Assembly (NCBI GenBank): GCA_026182355.1
Contig: JAPFBL010000229.1
Coordinates: forward strand, 1 to 64,000
Length of the DNA stretch: 64,000 nt
Origin: Hermatobates lingyangjiaoensis
Lineage: Eukaryota; Arthropoda; Insecta; Hemiptera; Hermatobatidae
Direction of reading: 5' to 3'
In this document: positions 51,150 through 60,989 of the stretch, piece by piece
Layout: each line of letters starts with the position of its first letter
Position numbering within the stretch: the stretch's first letter is position 1
The notes under the pieces: generated by a model
What the model was told of the DNA's origin: nothing
What the model saw: the letters and a program-made list of their open reading frames with translations, nothing else
Database searches by the model: none
Made by a program: the position numbers and the translations under genes

Positions 51150-51447
51150 ATAAATAACAAAGAAATGTACCTGCCTTCCAATATGAAACAAATGTACACT
51201 CCATACCCTCACCCACTTCCATTCTATTCCCAGTCAGTTGTACCACAGACACTCACCCTTAGGTTCGAACTCTCTTCCTTATTTTATTTTTATTTTGTAC
51301 TATATTTACTTTATACTACAGATAACACTCTGATGGCATTTTATTTTTTAGTTAATACCTGAACAACCACACTATGTGTTCGAAACGTGTTGTTTATACG
51401 ATTAAATTTTTATATGTGGAGACCATTTCATTAGCTTTTTACCCTAC
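51150..51447 (+). repeat. family D dispersed repeat, copy 2
   Basis: Closely matches 6153-6450. It includes CACTCTGATGGC and GTGTTCGAAACGTGTTG, a distant arrangement reminiscent of hammerhead-ribozyme core strings, then TTTATACGATTAAATTTT and GTGGAGACCATTTCAT. Confidence 0.85.
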
Positions 51448-51759
51448 AATAAAAATGTAATATACATTTTATTATTCCTACATGTAAAACTATACTATAA
51501 AGTACGGCTTGAACATAAAATATTCTCAAGTATCAAATATAATAACTTATTGAATGAAATAGTTATATAAAATGAGTGCACTTATTATTACTTAACTAAT
51601 ATGCAAGGCATAGGGAGCTACAGGTCTAGATGACTTTGACTTTATGAGAGTCATAACTATAATTTCTTAATTGCAGCAGTGGAATAGATACTCATTTTTA
51701 GAATTTAATTCCATAAATTAAATTAGAATATACTATGAGGAGTCCTTCTGAACTCTATA
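51448..51759. other. left flank of the mariner insertion
   Basis: AT-rich, no feature except the TA target dinucleotide at 51758-51759. Confidence 0.4.
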
Positions 51760-52358
51760 CGAGGTGTGTAAATAAAGTAGTGAGACTGATTTTTTTTTTA
51801 AATTTTCTATTCAAATATAATTACAATGTGATATTGTCACCTTCAAAATAGTTCCCTTCGGAAGCCACACAGCGCTGGAGACGGTCCTTCCAATCATTGT
51901 AGCATTGCTGGAACTCGGATTCTGGAATGGCCTTCAGCTGGTCGGTTACAGCAGTTTGTATGTTTTGTAGTGTCCCGAAATGAGTTTCCTTGAGGTGATT
52001 TTTCAATCTCGGGAAGAGGAAAAAGTCACAAGGACTCAAGTCTGGTGAATAAGGAGGCTGAGGAGCAACAGGAATGTTTTTACTGGCCAAAAACTCGTTT
52101 ATTGAGATGGCAGTGTGACAGGGCGCGTTGTCGTGATGCAACACCCACATTTTTCTCATCTCCAATTCATTTAAAACGCTCAAGAAAAAACCATTTCACG
52201 AAAACCAACGCTACGGACAAACAAATGACTGTGGCGAGTTCAGATTCATACTGGAGGCGCATCACACGTGCACCTGACGCTACTCAAGGCCACGCGTCTC
52301 CAGTGTTGCCAGATCGAAAGCGACGTTGCCAGTCTCACTACTTTATTTACACACCTCG
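51760..52358 (-). mobile_element. mariner (DD34D) internal-deletion derivative
   Basis: 599 bp with perfect 29-bp terminal inverted repeats: left begins CGAGGTGTGTAAATAAAGTA, right is its exact reverse complement at 52330-52358. TA duplicates flank both ends (51758-51759, 52359-52360), the mariner target. It retains the 3' half of the transposase gene plus the 5' UTR; everything between is deleted, with a junction near 52185-52210. Perfect TIRs suggest fairly recent movement, possibly by an autonomous relative. Confidence 0.93.
51821..52183 (-). pseudogene. mariner transposase C-terminal half
   Basis: An open frame on the minus strand with H-H-D-N-A-P-C-H-T-A (second catalytic Asp), then P-P-Y-S-P-D-L-S-P-C-D-F-F (third catalytic Asp). 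There are 34 residues between the two Asp, the DD34D signature of mariner. The C-terminal part has K-N-H-L-K and F-Q-Q-C-Y-N-D-W-K-D-R-L-Q-R-C-V, usual for the family. The N-terminal helix-turn-helix DNA-binding domain and first catalytic Asp are missing; the ATG is an internal Met, not the native start. It cannot be an active transposase. The remaining frame is intact. Confidence 0.93.
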
Positions 52359-52422
52359 TAACTGTATGAGGAAAGGATGTAGCCATGCCCAGAAGGTACT
52401 CATATACAATAGTATATTTGTA

Positions 52423-52470
52423 GGGTAAATACCACATAATAACAGATTGCACTACATTAGAATAGTATAT
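52423..52470 (+). repeat. family D tail fragment
   Basis: GTAGGGTAAATACCACATAA then CAGATTGCACTACATTAGAA, the tail shared with 6450-6500, lying 60 bp right of the mariner. Confidence 0.75.
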
Positions 52471-53924
52471 TTTTGAGTCAATGATATTAACTTTTGAATA
52501 AGAAGAGTAAGAATGAATTGTTGACTAGATTTTGTAATTTCAAATAATATGAATTAAAATTGTGGTTTGTAAGAAAAGGATTTGCGACAAAACCCTTTTG
52601 TAAACCAATGGCTATAAGTGAAGTTGGAATTGTGTTACGACATAAAGGAGTTTGAGAGGCCACCTAGTTGAGATATGTATTGTGCAAACAATGGGACACA
52701 TTGGCAAACTTAAGTGAAGAACTTAACAATTGTCTTGTATGGGACGGCCTGCTTTCTTAAGACTATCTCATTGTCGCGTTATGGCGATTACAAAGTCATT
52801 TGTAACTTGTAGTTAGCTAGCCTTGTGCTATCCACTGGCTTGTCTTTTCAGCCTATTCAACCAGCCTTAAGCTAACATCCCCAAACAACGCAAATGGATT
52901 AATTTTATCAAATGAATATCCACTCAGTTAAAAATATCAATGATTTAGAAGTTAAAAAAATCAGTACAGTCGGACCCAAGAATAAAGATTGGTACGGAAA
53001 AATACTCACCTGTATATGAATAGTGAAATAACACAATGGGAACAAAAAGCATAAAACTGTCCAACCATTTATTTCGATACCTATAAACACAAAAAGTCAG
53101 AGTACGAGTATAAAATATTCAAGTATTGTTTGCTAAGTAATACAAAGGAAAAATACAATAAAAGAAAATAAAACATATTAGTTCCTCTTTTAATTTATGC
53201 AACATTGCCATGTTGATAAGATATGCAAAATAAAGAAAGCCAAATTATTTTAAAGCAAACCATCTTTGTGACTGTTACAAGCAGACTTTTGATGCTGCTA
53301 ATAAATATATACGATCGTGTAGTAATTTAGTATATCAGGGAAATGGAATTCATAATGATGAAACAAACGAAAAACTTGATATATTCTTGCAATCTGTTAT
53401 AGGTTCGTGTATGTTTACTAAACTGAACTTAATATCAACGTCATTCACTATAAATTATTTAATTGTTATGTTTATTATGTTTGTTATGTATTTTGCTATT
53501 TTAATACACCACCAAAAATAGATTCAGTGAAAAATCACCTTTTATATGCATTAGTTTACATATTACTATGCCATGATTATGGGACTTAACTTAGTTATAA
53601 AGAAGATGTATTTGTAATGTAAAAGTTAACAAACCTCATGCTTTTGTAGTCATTGCATAACTATTTGCCCAAATTTCTAGCACACAATAATAATACAGAT
53701 TGAGGAACATATGCAATTAAAAGTGGTACTCTAAAATTTCTACATGCATTTTGTTAGTACAACAGAGGTTCCAAAACTTAAGAATAATCCTCGTTATCTG
53801 TGACTTAGCCACCAAACCCAACCCAAATTACTATGAATAGATTATTTATTCCAGACTTAGACTAACTAGACTTAGTTGCTGTCGGCCATCAGTGTGTCAA
53901 CAGGTGCAACTCTACCTTTCGTTA
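52471..53924. other. no recognised feature
   Basis: AT-rich intronic sequence. Confidence 0.3.
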
Positions 53925-54965
53925 ACTTTTTACAGTACTATATGTAAAGTATAGGATTCGTTAAAAAAATCGGTCTCAAGATTTTGACGAAATTACAACT
54001 TTCGTTAAGGTCCTAGAAGTCATTTTATGAAGTTTTTTTGATGATTGTGTGTGTGTGGGTGGGTGTGTATCCAAAGTTTGTGCTCACGCTACGGCCCAGA
54101 ATCTTTGATTGATCAAATTAATTCTTCATACAAAAATAGGTCTCACAGATGTTCTTTACAGTTTTTGAGGAATTATCTGCCAAAAATTATATTTTAGACA
54201 ATTTTTTTTTCTCCTAAGCTATTAATTTTTGAGTGTTGAAATTTTGGAGTTATCTTTGAGGCTTCAAAACCAATAAATAAAACATAAAAGAATTTTGACT
54301 CATAATTCAATCTGAAAGATTGTGAGAGCATATAAGCCATTCCATTTGTCAGATCAAAATGAAACCATACCTAAAAATAGAGAACGAATTATGCATGACG
54401 GGAAAGTCACTTTTTGCCAAAAACCGGTTTTTAGAAAAAAAATTTTCTCCTAAACTGCTAACTCTAGAGTTTTGACATTTTGACACTATCTTTGAGGTTA
54501 CAAATGAAATCAACGAAAAATATATTCATATTTTTAAAACAGCAGAAAATTACGTCTCATACTCATACCATATAATTTATAGTTGATAGATCATGTCCTA
54601 TGATATTATTTCCATCATTTTTTTTCAGTAAAATGTAAAAGTTTGGACTTATACTTCAATGTCAAAGCTTGTTAGAGCGATACAAGCCACAGCGTTTGAA
54701 CGGTCAAAATGAAACAATACCTATCGATGGAACATTATCTGGAAAATGAGTTGAGATAAGTTCTTCAAAATTACATTAACCAAAGAGCACTTCGAACACA
54801 TTTTTGTTTTCAGAAAATTTTTTTTGACACTTAACGGCTAATTAAAAAAAAATGAAATTTTGTCAATAAATTGAACAGAAAATTAACAATTTATAAAAAA
54901 ACAATTCATCTAATTCCCAGTACAGTAGTGGTCTACACTCAATTTCAGTATAAGTAAATGTAATA
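53925..54965 (+). repeat. family A, rearranged copy
   Basis: Starts with a decayed terminus (ACTATATGTAAAGTATAGGA), GGTCTCAAGATTTTGACG and a (GT)n/GGGT tract, and ends GTAGTGGTCTACACTCAA then AGTATAAGTAAA. The middle is rearranged: the C-T-CCTAA-CT / TTGAAATTTTGGAG region occurs twice (54200 and 54450), and a roughly 75-bp segment is inserted at 54551. Confidence 0.8.
54551..54628 (+). repeat. 75-bp segment inserted in family A copy, duplicated at 55900
   Basis: ACGTCTCATACTCATACCAT through ATTATTTCCATCATTTTTTT is nearly identical to 55902-55972. The complete family A copy at 28880-28900 lacks it, so it is an insertion or gene-conversion tract here. Confidence 0.8.
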
Positions 54966-55899
54966 ACGTCATTAACAAGTAACTGAGTTTGTTTTTAACT
55001 TAATGGAGCCGTGTGTAGATGTAATATTAAACACTATGGTATTGGTTATGAAACTTGAAATAATTTATTACGTCTAATTATTAAAACAGCTTTGGCTATT
55101 TAGAGTCGTTCCTAGTCATCCTGTTGCATAAGGCTTCAGTAGTCACAGTTTGAGTTGTAGTAAGTCCAACATTTACATTAATTATTCTTTCATTTGGTTT
55201 TTGCAATCCACTCTATAGTTCTTGAATGAATACATCAATATATTAGTGGAAAATTGAATAGAGTCTTAAATAAATAGAGTATTTAAAAAGCCTTTTCATA
55301 TCCATCCATGTAGCAGCCTAGAGTGACTCATTTAATAACTAAACAGTGTTCTAATTGGTTAACGAAAAATGTTTCATTTTATAATTGTGAGAGGAGTGAA
55401 AAACTGTTTTAAATTATTGTACAAAATAGTAACGCTATTATTATTTGTTTTTTTCCAAAAGCTTTACAGTTTTATCATAAACAATGACTATTTTTTTTTA
55501 CCAAATTTCACAATTTTATGTGGGACATGACAATTAGAGTGGTCACAAACTTTATAAATACATTCCCGCCCGCAAACACTCAGACAAAAAAAAAACGCAA
55601 TCAGGGGATTATAATTGTGTAAATACTTAGAAATTGTTTAATCAATTTGATCTTGACTATTATATTTTAATAAAGTTAATATTGTATTCTAAACAAATTA
55701 TCTATAGATCATATAATTTCTTGAAATACAATGAGATATACATTTGCTCTCATAATAAATTAAGACGCAATCGTAAAAGTAGAGTGGGGATTGTTTTCCC
55801 AGAAGAATGAATGTAAGTGAACTTTGGACCCTATAGTTGGATGCATGACTCAACACGTCAGTTGTATTCATTCGCGCATCTCCACTCAGAACAAAATTA
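54966..55899. other. no recognised feature
   Basis: AT-rich intronic sequence. Confidence 0.3.
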
Positions 55900-55975
55900 C
55901 GTCTCATATTCATACCATATAATTTATAGTTGATAGATCATGTCCTATGATATTATTTCCATCATTTTTTTATAT
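55900..55975 (+). repeat. second copy of the 75-bp segment
   Basis: Same segment as 54551-54628 with one or two differences (CATATTCATACC here). Flanks do not match family A. Confidence 0.8.
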
Positions 55976-56146
55976 GTACTTTCAGATGCATTATATACAA
56001 TACTTTATGCACAATACCTGTATTAAAAGCTAAATAGAAGTTAGTTTACTTCTTTTTGATCCAATATCAAACAAAGTCTTAGTTCATTTAATTTTTAGTT
56101 TACAAGTTAGAGTTTATAAAGCTAATCTATATTAATTGCTTTGGAA
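55976..56146. other. no recognised feature
   Basis: AT-rich spacer. Confidence 0.3.
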
Positions 56147-56465
56147 TCTCTATGTATAAAGTTTGTGACTTTGTTTGTTTACCCATTTTCCGTGGAGATA
56201 GAGACCTGAAATTAAATATATATAATTTATTACCTGAATAATTTTAAAGAAAAGAAAATTATCTCTATATTCCCAAAATTGGAGCCAGGGTAGCATGTGT
56301 CTTGGGTGATCACCGATGATACTAGTGAAAATGAATATAAATATATGAATGTAACAATTTTTTTTTAATTTAATATTTGTCTTATATAAACACTGATAAT
56401 AAACTAAAGGCATGGAGCCAGGGTAGCCCACTTGCTCGCGTGCTCACCCATGACAGTAGCACAAA
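56147..56465 (+). repeat. family B copy 2, left part (interrupted)
   Basis: Matches 7875-8345: TCTCTAT-GTATAAAGTTTG, GGAGATAGAGACCTGAAATT, and two of the AGGGTAGC units. It stops at GTAGCACAAA where the Helitron begins. Confidence 0.85.
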
Positions 56466-57866
56466 TCTATATAAATAAAATAATGATTTTGTCTGTACAT
56501 TGCTTAGAACTGACTCATTTTAAGTTTTCTTTACGTTTCATACATTGGAGAAACCGAATCCACCCTTAGAAAAATTTCTGTCGGTTTGTCGGTTTGTCTG
56601 TTTGTCGGTTTGTCTGTTTGTCCGCAAAACTTTGTCACAGGTAAACTCAGCTACCATAAGACATATAAAGCTGAAACTTTTACAGTAGATTTGTGTGGGT
56701 CTAACTTAAAATATAGGCTATGAATCGATTGGAAATTCAACGTAGAAGTGAAGTTATGGACGTTTAAAGCAAAAACGTTTGTCACAAGTAAACTCAGCCA
56801 CCATGAGCATAGAGAGCTGAAACCTTGACACTAAATTTGTGTATGCCTAACTTAAAATATACGCCCTAAATAGATTAATAATTCAGTACAGAAGTGAAGT
56901 TATGGTACTTTAAGCTGTATTTTCCTAAATTCACAAACAAGTTTGTTTTGAAAATATACAGGTGTGGGAAGTAGGTATTGTTAGTTGATTTTAATTTCAT
57001 TTGAGCATATGAATATATTGCGTATTTGACATCATTGAAAAGGTGTTTCCCAGAGTTGAGGATGTACTATCTATTAAGAATAAATAGTTTTGTAAACGAG
57101 CAATTCTCAACTCTTAATATGAACAGGCAGGAAAAATCAACAAACAAGTTCTTACGCTATATCATACCGAGGAAAGAACTTAGAAGTCAGTAAAGAGATT
57201 GGATTAGTGATGAAGAAGCAGTTCATTATCTAATTGAATTTCTTGACTCTGAATTTATTTCTCCTGGACTGCCTGCTCATGAGTAAAAACTTAAAGTAGA
57301 AAAACCAATCATGCTGCAATTTAGTAACAGTAACAAATTTCATGTTACGAAACATGAGTGCCCCAAAACTGTGCAACGGGACACGACTCTGAGTTCGTGC
57401 TCTACACAGATATGCCCTAGAGGCGGACATAATGACTGGATGTGGTATTGGGGAGTCTGTGTGTATACCACGCATACCATTGATTCCGAGCCACTGTCTG
57501 TTTCCGTTGAAATGATTGCAAAGTCCCGTCAGAGTCTATTTTGCAATGACGTTACCCAAGTCAAAAAGGGAGACTTTATCTAACACAGGAATTCAAGTTA
57601 GCGAGACCAAGTTTTTCTCACATATTCAACTATAGTTTACTTGCTCAAGAGTCAGAGGTTCCAACTGTTTGTTCTTCCGTGAACCTGAAGGACAGACAGC
57701 TAATATGGTGTATACAGAGGCATTTGTTTAACACTGTACTAATAATAGTATTTTCTACTATTCTATAATTTCTAATTATAGTATTAGTATAATACTATGA
57801 TTGATATTTTGGAATACCAAGTATAATAGAATTTCTGATTCCTTCAAAGACGGGTACGTTTGCTAG
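56466..57866 (+). mobile_element. Helitron, 1401 bp, internally deleted
   Basis: Starts TCTATATAAATAAAATAATG and ends ACGGGTACGTTTG-CTAG, with the host base A before and T after: the Helitron rule (5' TC, 3' CTRR, A/T target, no duplication). Removing it restores the family B sequence CACAAA|TATATTATAAATAAA, to be compared with GCAAATGTATTATAAATAAA at 8340. The first 700 bp are non-coding, with (GGTTTGTC)n and two imperfect GTAAACTCAGC-ACCAT-AG units about 135 bp apart. The last 650 bp hold the helicase remnant. Related fragments: 10990-11238, 14431-14652, 61655-62337. Confidence 0.9.
57200..57731 (+). pseudogene. Helitron RepHel helicase C-terminal remnant
   Basis: End of the rolling-circle Rep/Pif1-type helicase, recoverable only in pieces over several frames. 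From 57200: W-I-S-D-E-E-A-V-H-Y then E-F-L-D-S-E and S-P-G-L-P-A-H-E, a stop, K-L-K-V-E-K-P-I-M-L (family block E-F-L-N-S...G-x-P-P-H...L-K). Around 57370 another frame gives L-C-N-G-T-R-L, the Helitron L-C-N-G-T-R motif. Around 57520 comes F-A-M-T-L-P-K-S, the degraded F-A-M-T-I-N-K-S motif VI. From about 57615 F-S-H-I-Q-L, a stop, then S-R-V-R-G-S-N and E-P-E-G-Q-T-A-N-M-V-Y lead to the native stop at 57729. The Rep nuclease and upstream helicase motifs are absent. Stops and frameshifts make it inactive. Confidence 0.85.
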
Positions 57867-58265
57867 TATATTATAAATAAATGCTACAAATATATAATAG
57901 ACTACTACATTATAGGTTAACAATGAATAATTTTAGAAACAAACTTGAACACAACTTTCAGATAAAATACGAATGTTCTGAAGTAATATTATAAAGATAC
58001 ATTCCATTCATTAATGTTATTTTATAATATCTAAATAAATTGAATAGTAAATTTTACAAATTTTGTTTCTTTAAATATATTTGATTGTGTATATAACTTG
58101 AATAGATGTTTTATTTAATTATGTCATAACATTTTTTTTTAATTTTAAATGATTTTTATTTTGCTAAATATACTTACTGTGTATATATCTTGAATCATGT
58201 TAAGAATACTATATCAAAAGCTTGGGCCATATAAGAATCTGTTTCCGTGCCTTAATAAAAAGAAA
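57867..58265 (+). repeat. family B copy 2, right part
   Basis: Continues the alignment to 8347-8796: ATTATAAATAAATG, AATGAATAATT-TAGAAACAA, TGTGTATATAACTTGAAT, GTTAAGAATACTAT, and TGCCTTAATAA at the end. Confidence 0.85.
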
Positions 58266-58614
58266 GAACAATTAAAATTATCCCTCTCGATCATGTACAA
58301 TGAATTTATTTTGCGAACTATTGTTATAATTCTGTATGGCACAAAGATTCACGGGTAGTATGTATATAATAAAACTGATTACAATGAAATTAACACTGCA
58401 TAATTAAATTTCTTGGTCCAGTTGTTTTATATGTTGGTTTACAACATGTTTTATTGTTGTTTTATATATGGTTTAATAAAGTTGTTTTACTAAACAATTT
58501 CAATAGGCCAGTTTATCTCATCTACGTATTTTATGTTACTTTTTATCTACTCACTAATTAAAGATTTACTTTTATTAATTATGTGTAAAATGCTAATATG
58601 AATATATATATAAA
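58266..58614. other. no recognised feature
   Basis: AT-rich spacer before the PLE cluster. Confidence 0.3.
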
Positions 58615-58830
58615 TGATCAAACCACAATAAGAAAATGGGAAAACAAGACTAACATCCTTTAACCCTAACAAGCGGTCTTCGTCAGAGTTAAAAACCCAA
58701 CTGAAACACTAAATGCAGAGAACATCTGATGAGGGAGAAGATCTGGTGTAGACGAAATAACGAGAGTGTTATTTAGAAAAATTGAGAAACTTGTTAAGAA
58801 ACAGGTATCAGCTAAATTTGGAGTCATTTT

Positions 58831-58831
<1 letters not shown>
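58615..58831 (-). mobile_element. Penelope-like tail plus flank
   Basis: 58615-58740 matches the PLE tail at 12106-12225 (TGATCAAACCACAATAAGAA, AACAAGCGGTCTTCGTCAGA, AACTGAAACACTA). On minus the string CTCTGACGAAGACC...GGGTT-AAAG resembles the CUGANGA...GAAA core of a hammerhead ribozyme, degenerate. To its right, plus-strand R-K-I-E-K-L-V-K-K...A-K-F-G-V-I-F-N is weakly like the PLE N-terminus seen at 59618 and 60099. Confidence 0.6.

Positions 58832-58864
<33 letters not shown>
58832..58864. repeat. (TA)n microsatellite
   Basis: Uninterrupted TA run directly abutting the left inverted-repeat arm. Confidence 0.95.
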
Positions 58865-58867
<3 letters not shown>

Positions 58868-59281
58868 AGATTAAATTTTCTGCCCACTTTTGTCTTAATT
58901 AGTTTTTTGGATTTCTTTTCCAAATCTCGAAGTCTTACTTTAATTTCTTTGGGAACTAGGTGTAATAACTCACCATATGTTTTGTTGTCCATTTTTTTAT
59001 TTTTACCGACGTTTCGGTCTTCTTCGACCATCTACTGGGTGATTTTAGAACACATACTATTTTAACAAATTTAACATTTTTAACAAAAACTAAATTTTAA
59101 CGCTCGACTAACAAAATAAAAATGTAAACAATTAAACTGGCAGGTTGCAATTCCTGTTACACACAGACAGGTGTGTCTTCAGTTTCTTCATTCCTTGTTG
59201 AATTTCCTATATGTAGAGGTTGGAATTGTCCCATGTGCAACTTCAATATGTTTGCAAAACTTGCAGTTTGATTATTGATAC
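58863..59281 (-). mobile_element. Penelope-like tandem junction, left inverted arm
   Basis: Left arm of a 419-bp inverted repeat. Read on the minus strand from 59281 outward: end of the endonuclease ORF, stop at 59157, 3' UTR, the hammerhead-like block GGTCGAAGAAGACCGAAACG (about 59031-59012), then the N-terminal ORF of a following unit (D-N-K-T-Y-G-E-L-L-H-L-V-P-K-E-I and R-L-R-D-L-E-K-K-S-K-K-L). One unit's 3' end running straight into the next unit's 5' end is the tandem arrangement typical of PLEs. Confidence 0.8.
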
Positions 59282-59367
59282 TGGGTCTCTTTTCCAAAAT
59301 ATTCAGGGCCTCTACAATACCTAATCTGCTGTGATCGCGTTCTTGATATAGTATTTCGGTATTGTTT
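59157..59367 (-). pseudogene. Penelope-like endonuclease C-terminus
   Basis: Minus-strand frame from the 86-bp spacer into the left arm: T-E-I-L-Y-Q-E-R-D-H-S-R-L-G-I-V-E-A-L, N-I-L-E-K-R-P-S-I-N-N-Q, then N-I-L-K-L-H. The E-x-D...R...I-x-E-A-L-x-I...P-x-I-N pattern is the segment that follows GIY-YIG in Penelope endonucleases. The open frame extends rightwards to 59429, but that part is antisense of the right arm and not genuine. GIY-YIG itself is missing here. Confidence 0.7.
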
Positions 59368-59786
59368 GTATCAATAATCAAACTGCAAGTTTTGCAAACA
59401 TATTGAAGTTGCACATGGGACAATTCCAACCTCTACATATAGGAACTTCAACAAGGAATGAAGAAACTGAAGACACACCTGTCTGTGTGTAACAGGAATT
59501 GCAACCTGCCAGTTTAATTGTTTACATTTTTATTTTGTTAGTCGAGCGTTAAAATTTAGTTTTTGTTAAAAATGTTAAATTTGTTAAAATAGTATGTGTT
59601 CTAAAATCACCCAGTAGATGGTCGAAGAAGACCGAAACGTCGGTAAAAATAAAAAAATGGACAACAAAACATATGGTGAGTTATTACACCTAGTTCCCAA
59701 AGAAATTAAAGTAAGACTTCGAGATTTGGAAAAGAAATCCAAAAAACTAATTAAGACAAAAGTGGGCAGAAAATTTAATCTCACAT
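59368..59786 (+). mobile_element. Penelope-like tandem junction, right inverted arm
   Basis: Exact mirror of 58863-59281: the same 419-bp length, no indel, and one mismatch that I found (the GTTGAA-TTCCTATATG region). On plus it carries the endonuclease end with its stop at about 59491, the hammerhead-like block at 59622-59641, and the PLE N-terminal frame from 59618. Confidence 0.85.
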
Positions 59787-59810
59787 GTATAAATGAAGGA
59801 CTGTTCCCCA

Positions 59811-59812
<2 letters not shown>
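59618..59812 (+). pseudogene. Penelope-like ORF N-terminus, truncated
   Basis: Reads L-V-P-K-E-I-K-V-R-L-R-D-L-E-K-K, S-K-K-L-I-K-T-K, K-F-N-L-T-C-I-N-E-G-L-F-P-K-N. The C-I-N-E-G-L-x-P-K motif also occurs at 60099-60218 and corresponds to the region just before the reverse transcriptase in PLE proteins. It stops in a (TA)n tract at 59813, so the RT is absent. The ATG at 59618 lies inside the hammerhead-like block; the native start is uncertain. Confidence 0.7.

Positions 59813-59851
<39 letters not shown>
59813..59851. repeat. (TA)n microsatellite
   Basis: Uninterrupted TA run truncating the PLE frame. The PLE frame at 60099 also breaks at a TA tract at the same protein position. Confidence 0.95.
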
Positions 59852-59854
<3 letters not shown>

Positions 59855-59898
59855 CAAATGTCACACTATGTAAATAAAAACTTTGGTCAACTAATCTT

Positions 59899-60095
59899 TA
59901 AACACAATTTTGTATCTTCCATGACTATATGGACAACACTGCTAATATCTAAAACCAATTTGAAAGTGTACCTTTATTTACAAATGTGATTATTCAGGTT
60001 ACTTTTATAATAACTATTTTCACATTGATGATAATGTTTCATTAAAATTTTTGCTGTAACACTTTGTTATTTTAATGTAATGACTCATAATAGTA
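59899..60095 (+). repeat. 197-bp direct repeat, copy 1
   Basis: Near-identical to 60990-61183 (ATGACTATATGGACAACACT, GTGATTATTCAGGTTACTTT, ATTGATGATAATGTTTCATT, TGACTCATAATAGTA). Confidence 0.95.
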
Positions 60096-60098
60096 CCA

Positions 60099-60218
60099 AA
60101 AAAATGGAGAAAGTGTATTAGAGAAATCGAAAGATTCAGTAGAAAAGTTGTGAAATTAAAAATAGACATACAATTTAACAAGACATGCATAAACGAAGGT
60201 CTGCTCCCGAAATATACG
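60099..60218 (+). pseudogene. Penelope-like N-terminal fragment
   Basis: One frame: K-W-R-K-C-I-R-E-I-E-R-F-S-R-K-V-V-K-L, K-I-D-I-Q-F-N-K-T-C-I-N-E-G-L-L-P-K-Y-T-N. The F-N-K-T-C-I-N-E-G-L-L-P-K block matches the PLE frame at 59618. It ends in a (TA)n tract. The sequence differs enough to be a different PLE copy or subfamily. Confidence 0.65.
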
Positions 60219-60989
60219 AATATATATATATATATTTACAATCACGTACTTATTTTCATTTTAGAGATACATATTGTTTTGTTCAAAGAGATGAAGCAGT
60301 ATTTTCTTTCATTGGAATACATTATAGTATTTGTTATATTGTTGATACTATGACAACAAAGAAAGCCGAGAAATAATGGGAAAGCTAATATCTTTGAATC
60401 CAGGAATATAAAGATGCCTGATGTGTTTGAAATACTTGTCAGCTAGTTCAGAGAGATAACTCAGAGTTAGCTTTATTGATTTATTTTAAGTAAATTCATT
60501 TATTGATTCAAGGTAGATACCGATGGTTGAAGTTAAAAGTATCAGGTTTATAAAATAAGCGGAATGCAAACACAAGGTGTGTTATATAAACTCGCTCTTA
60601 ATGTTTCACCTCTAATAGTGTTAGGCAAAGCAAATGATGCAGGCTACACCTCATGTTTATGAAACAACCTTATAATCTGCTTTAGAAATGAACGACCTTA
60701 CTGCGCGATAAACCTGCCCGAGCCTTAAACAAAACCACCACCAGACCACCGGCAAAACAAACATTTCAAACCTTGCCTTGCTTTTAATCAGGCTGCAATA
60801 ACGGCGGGCGTTTTCACCCAGTAATATCTGCATAATGTTCATTATGGGGATAAACACACTGCGCCACTCTCTGAATACTAACCAGCGAAAAAAACGCAAT
60901 AATATTAAACTTCTCGTAATTATGCATTAAAGGCCTCACTTACTCAACTTTAAAAAATATCTCCTTTTTAATGAAGTATTAAGTGATTT
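60219..60989. other. no recognised gene; G+C-richer island at 60655-60920
   Basis: 60655-60920 is unique in the window and G+C-richer; it contains an 80-codon minus frame (60657-60899), unrecognised. Candidate regulatory island. Confidence 0.3.

Noticed and set aside
52045..52428. 127-codon plus-strand frame
   Set aside because: Antisense shadow of the mariner transposase remnant.
57230..57475. 81-codon minus-strand frame
   Set aside because: Antisense to the Helitron helicase remnant.
58666..59065. Open frames on both strands containing I-Y-I-Y runs
   Set aside because: They read through the (TA)n tract and join unrelated PLE pieces; only the PLE part is kept.
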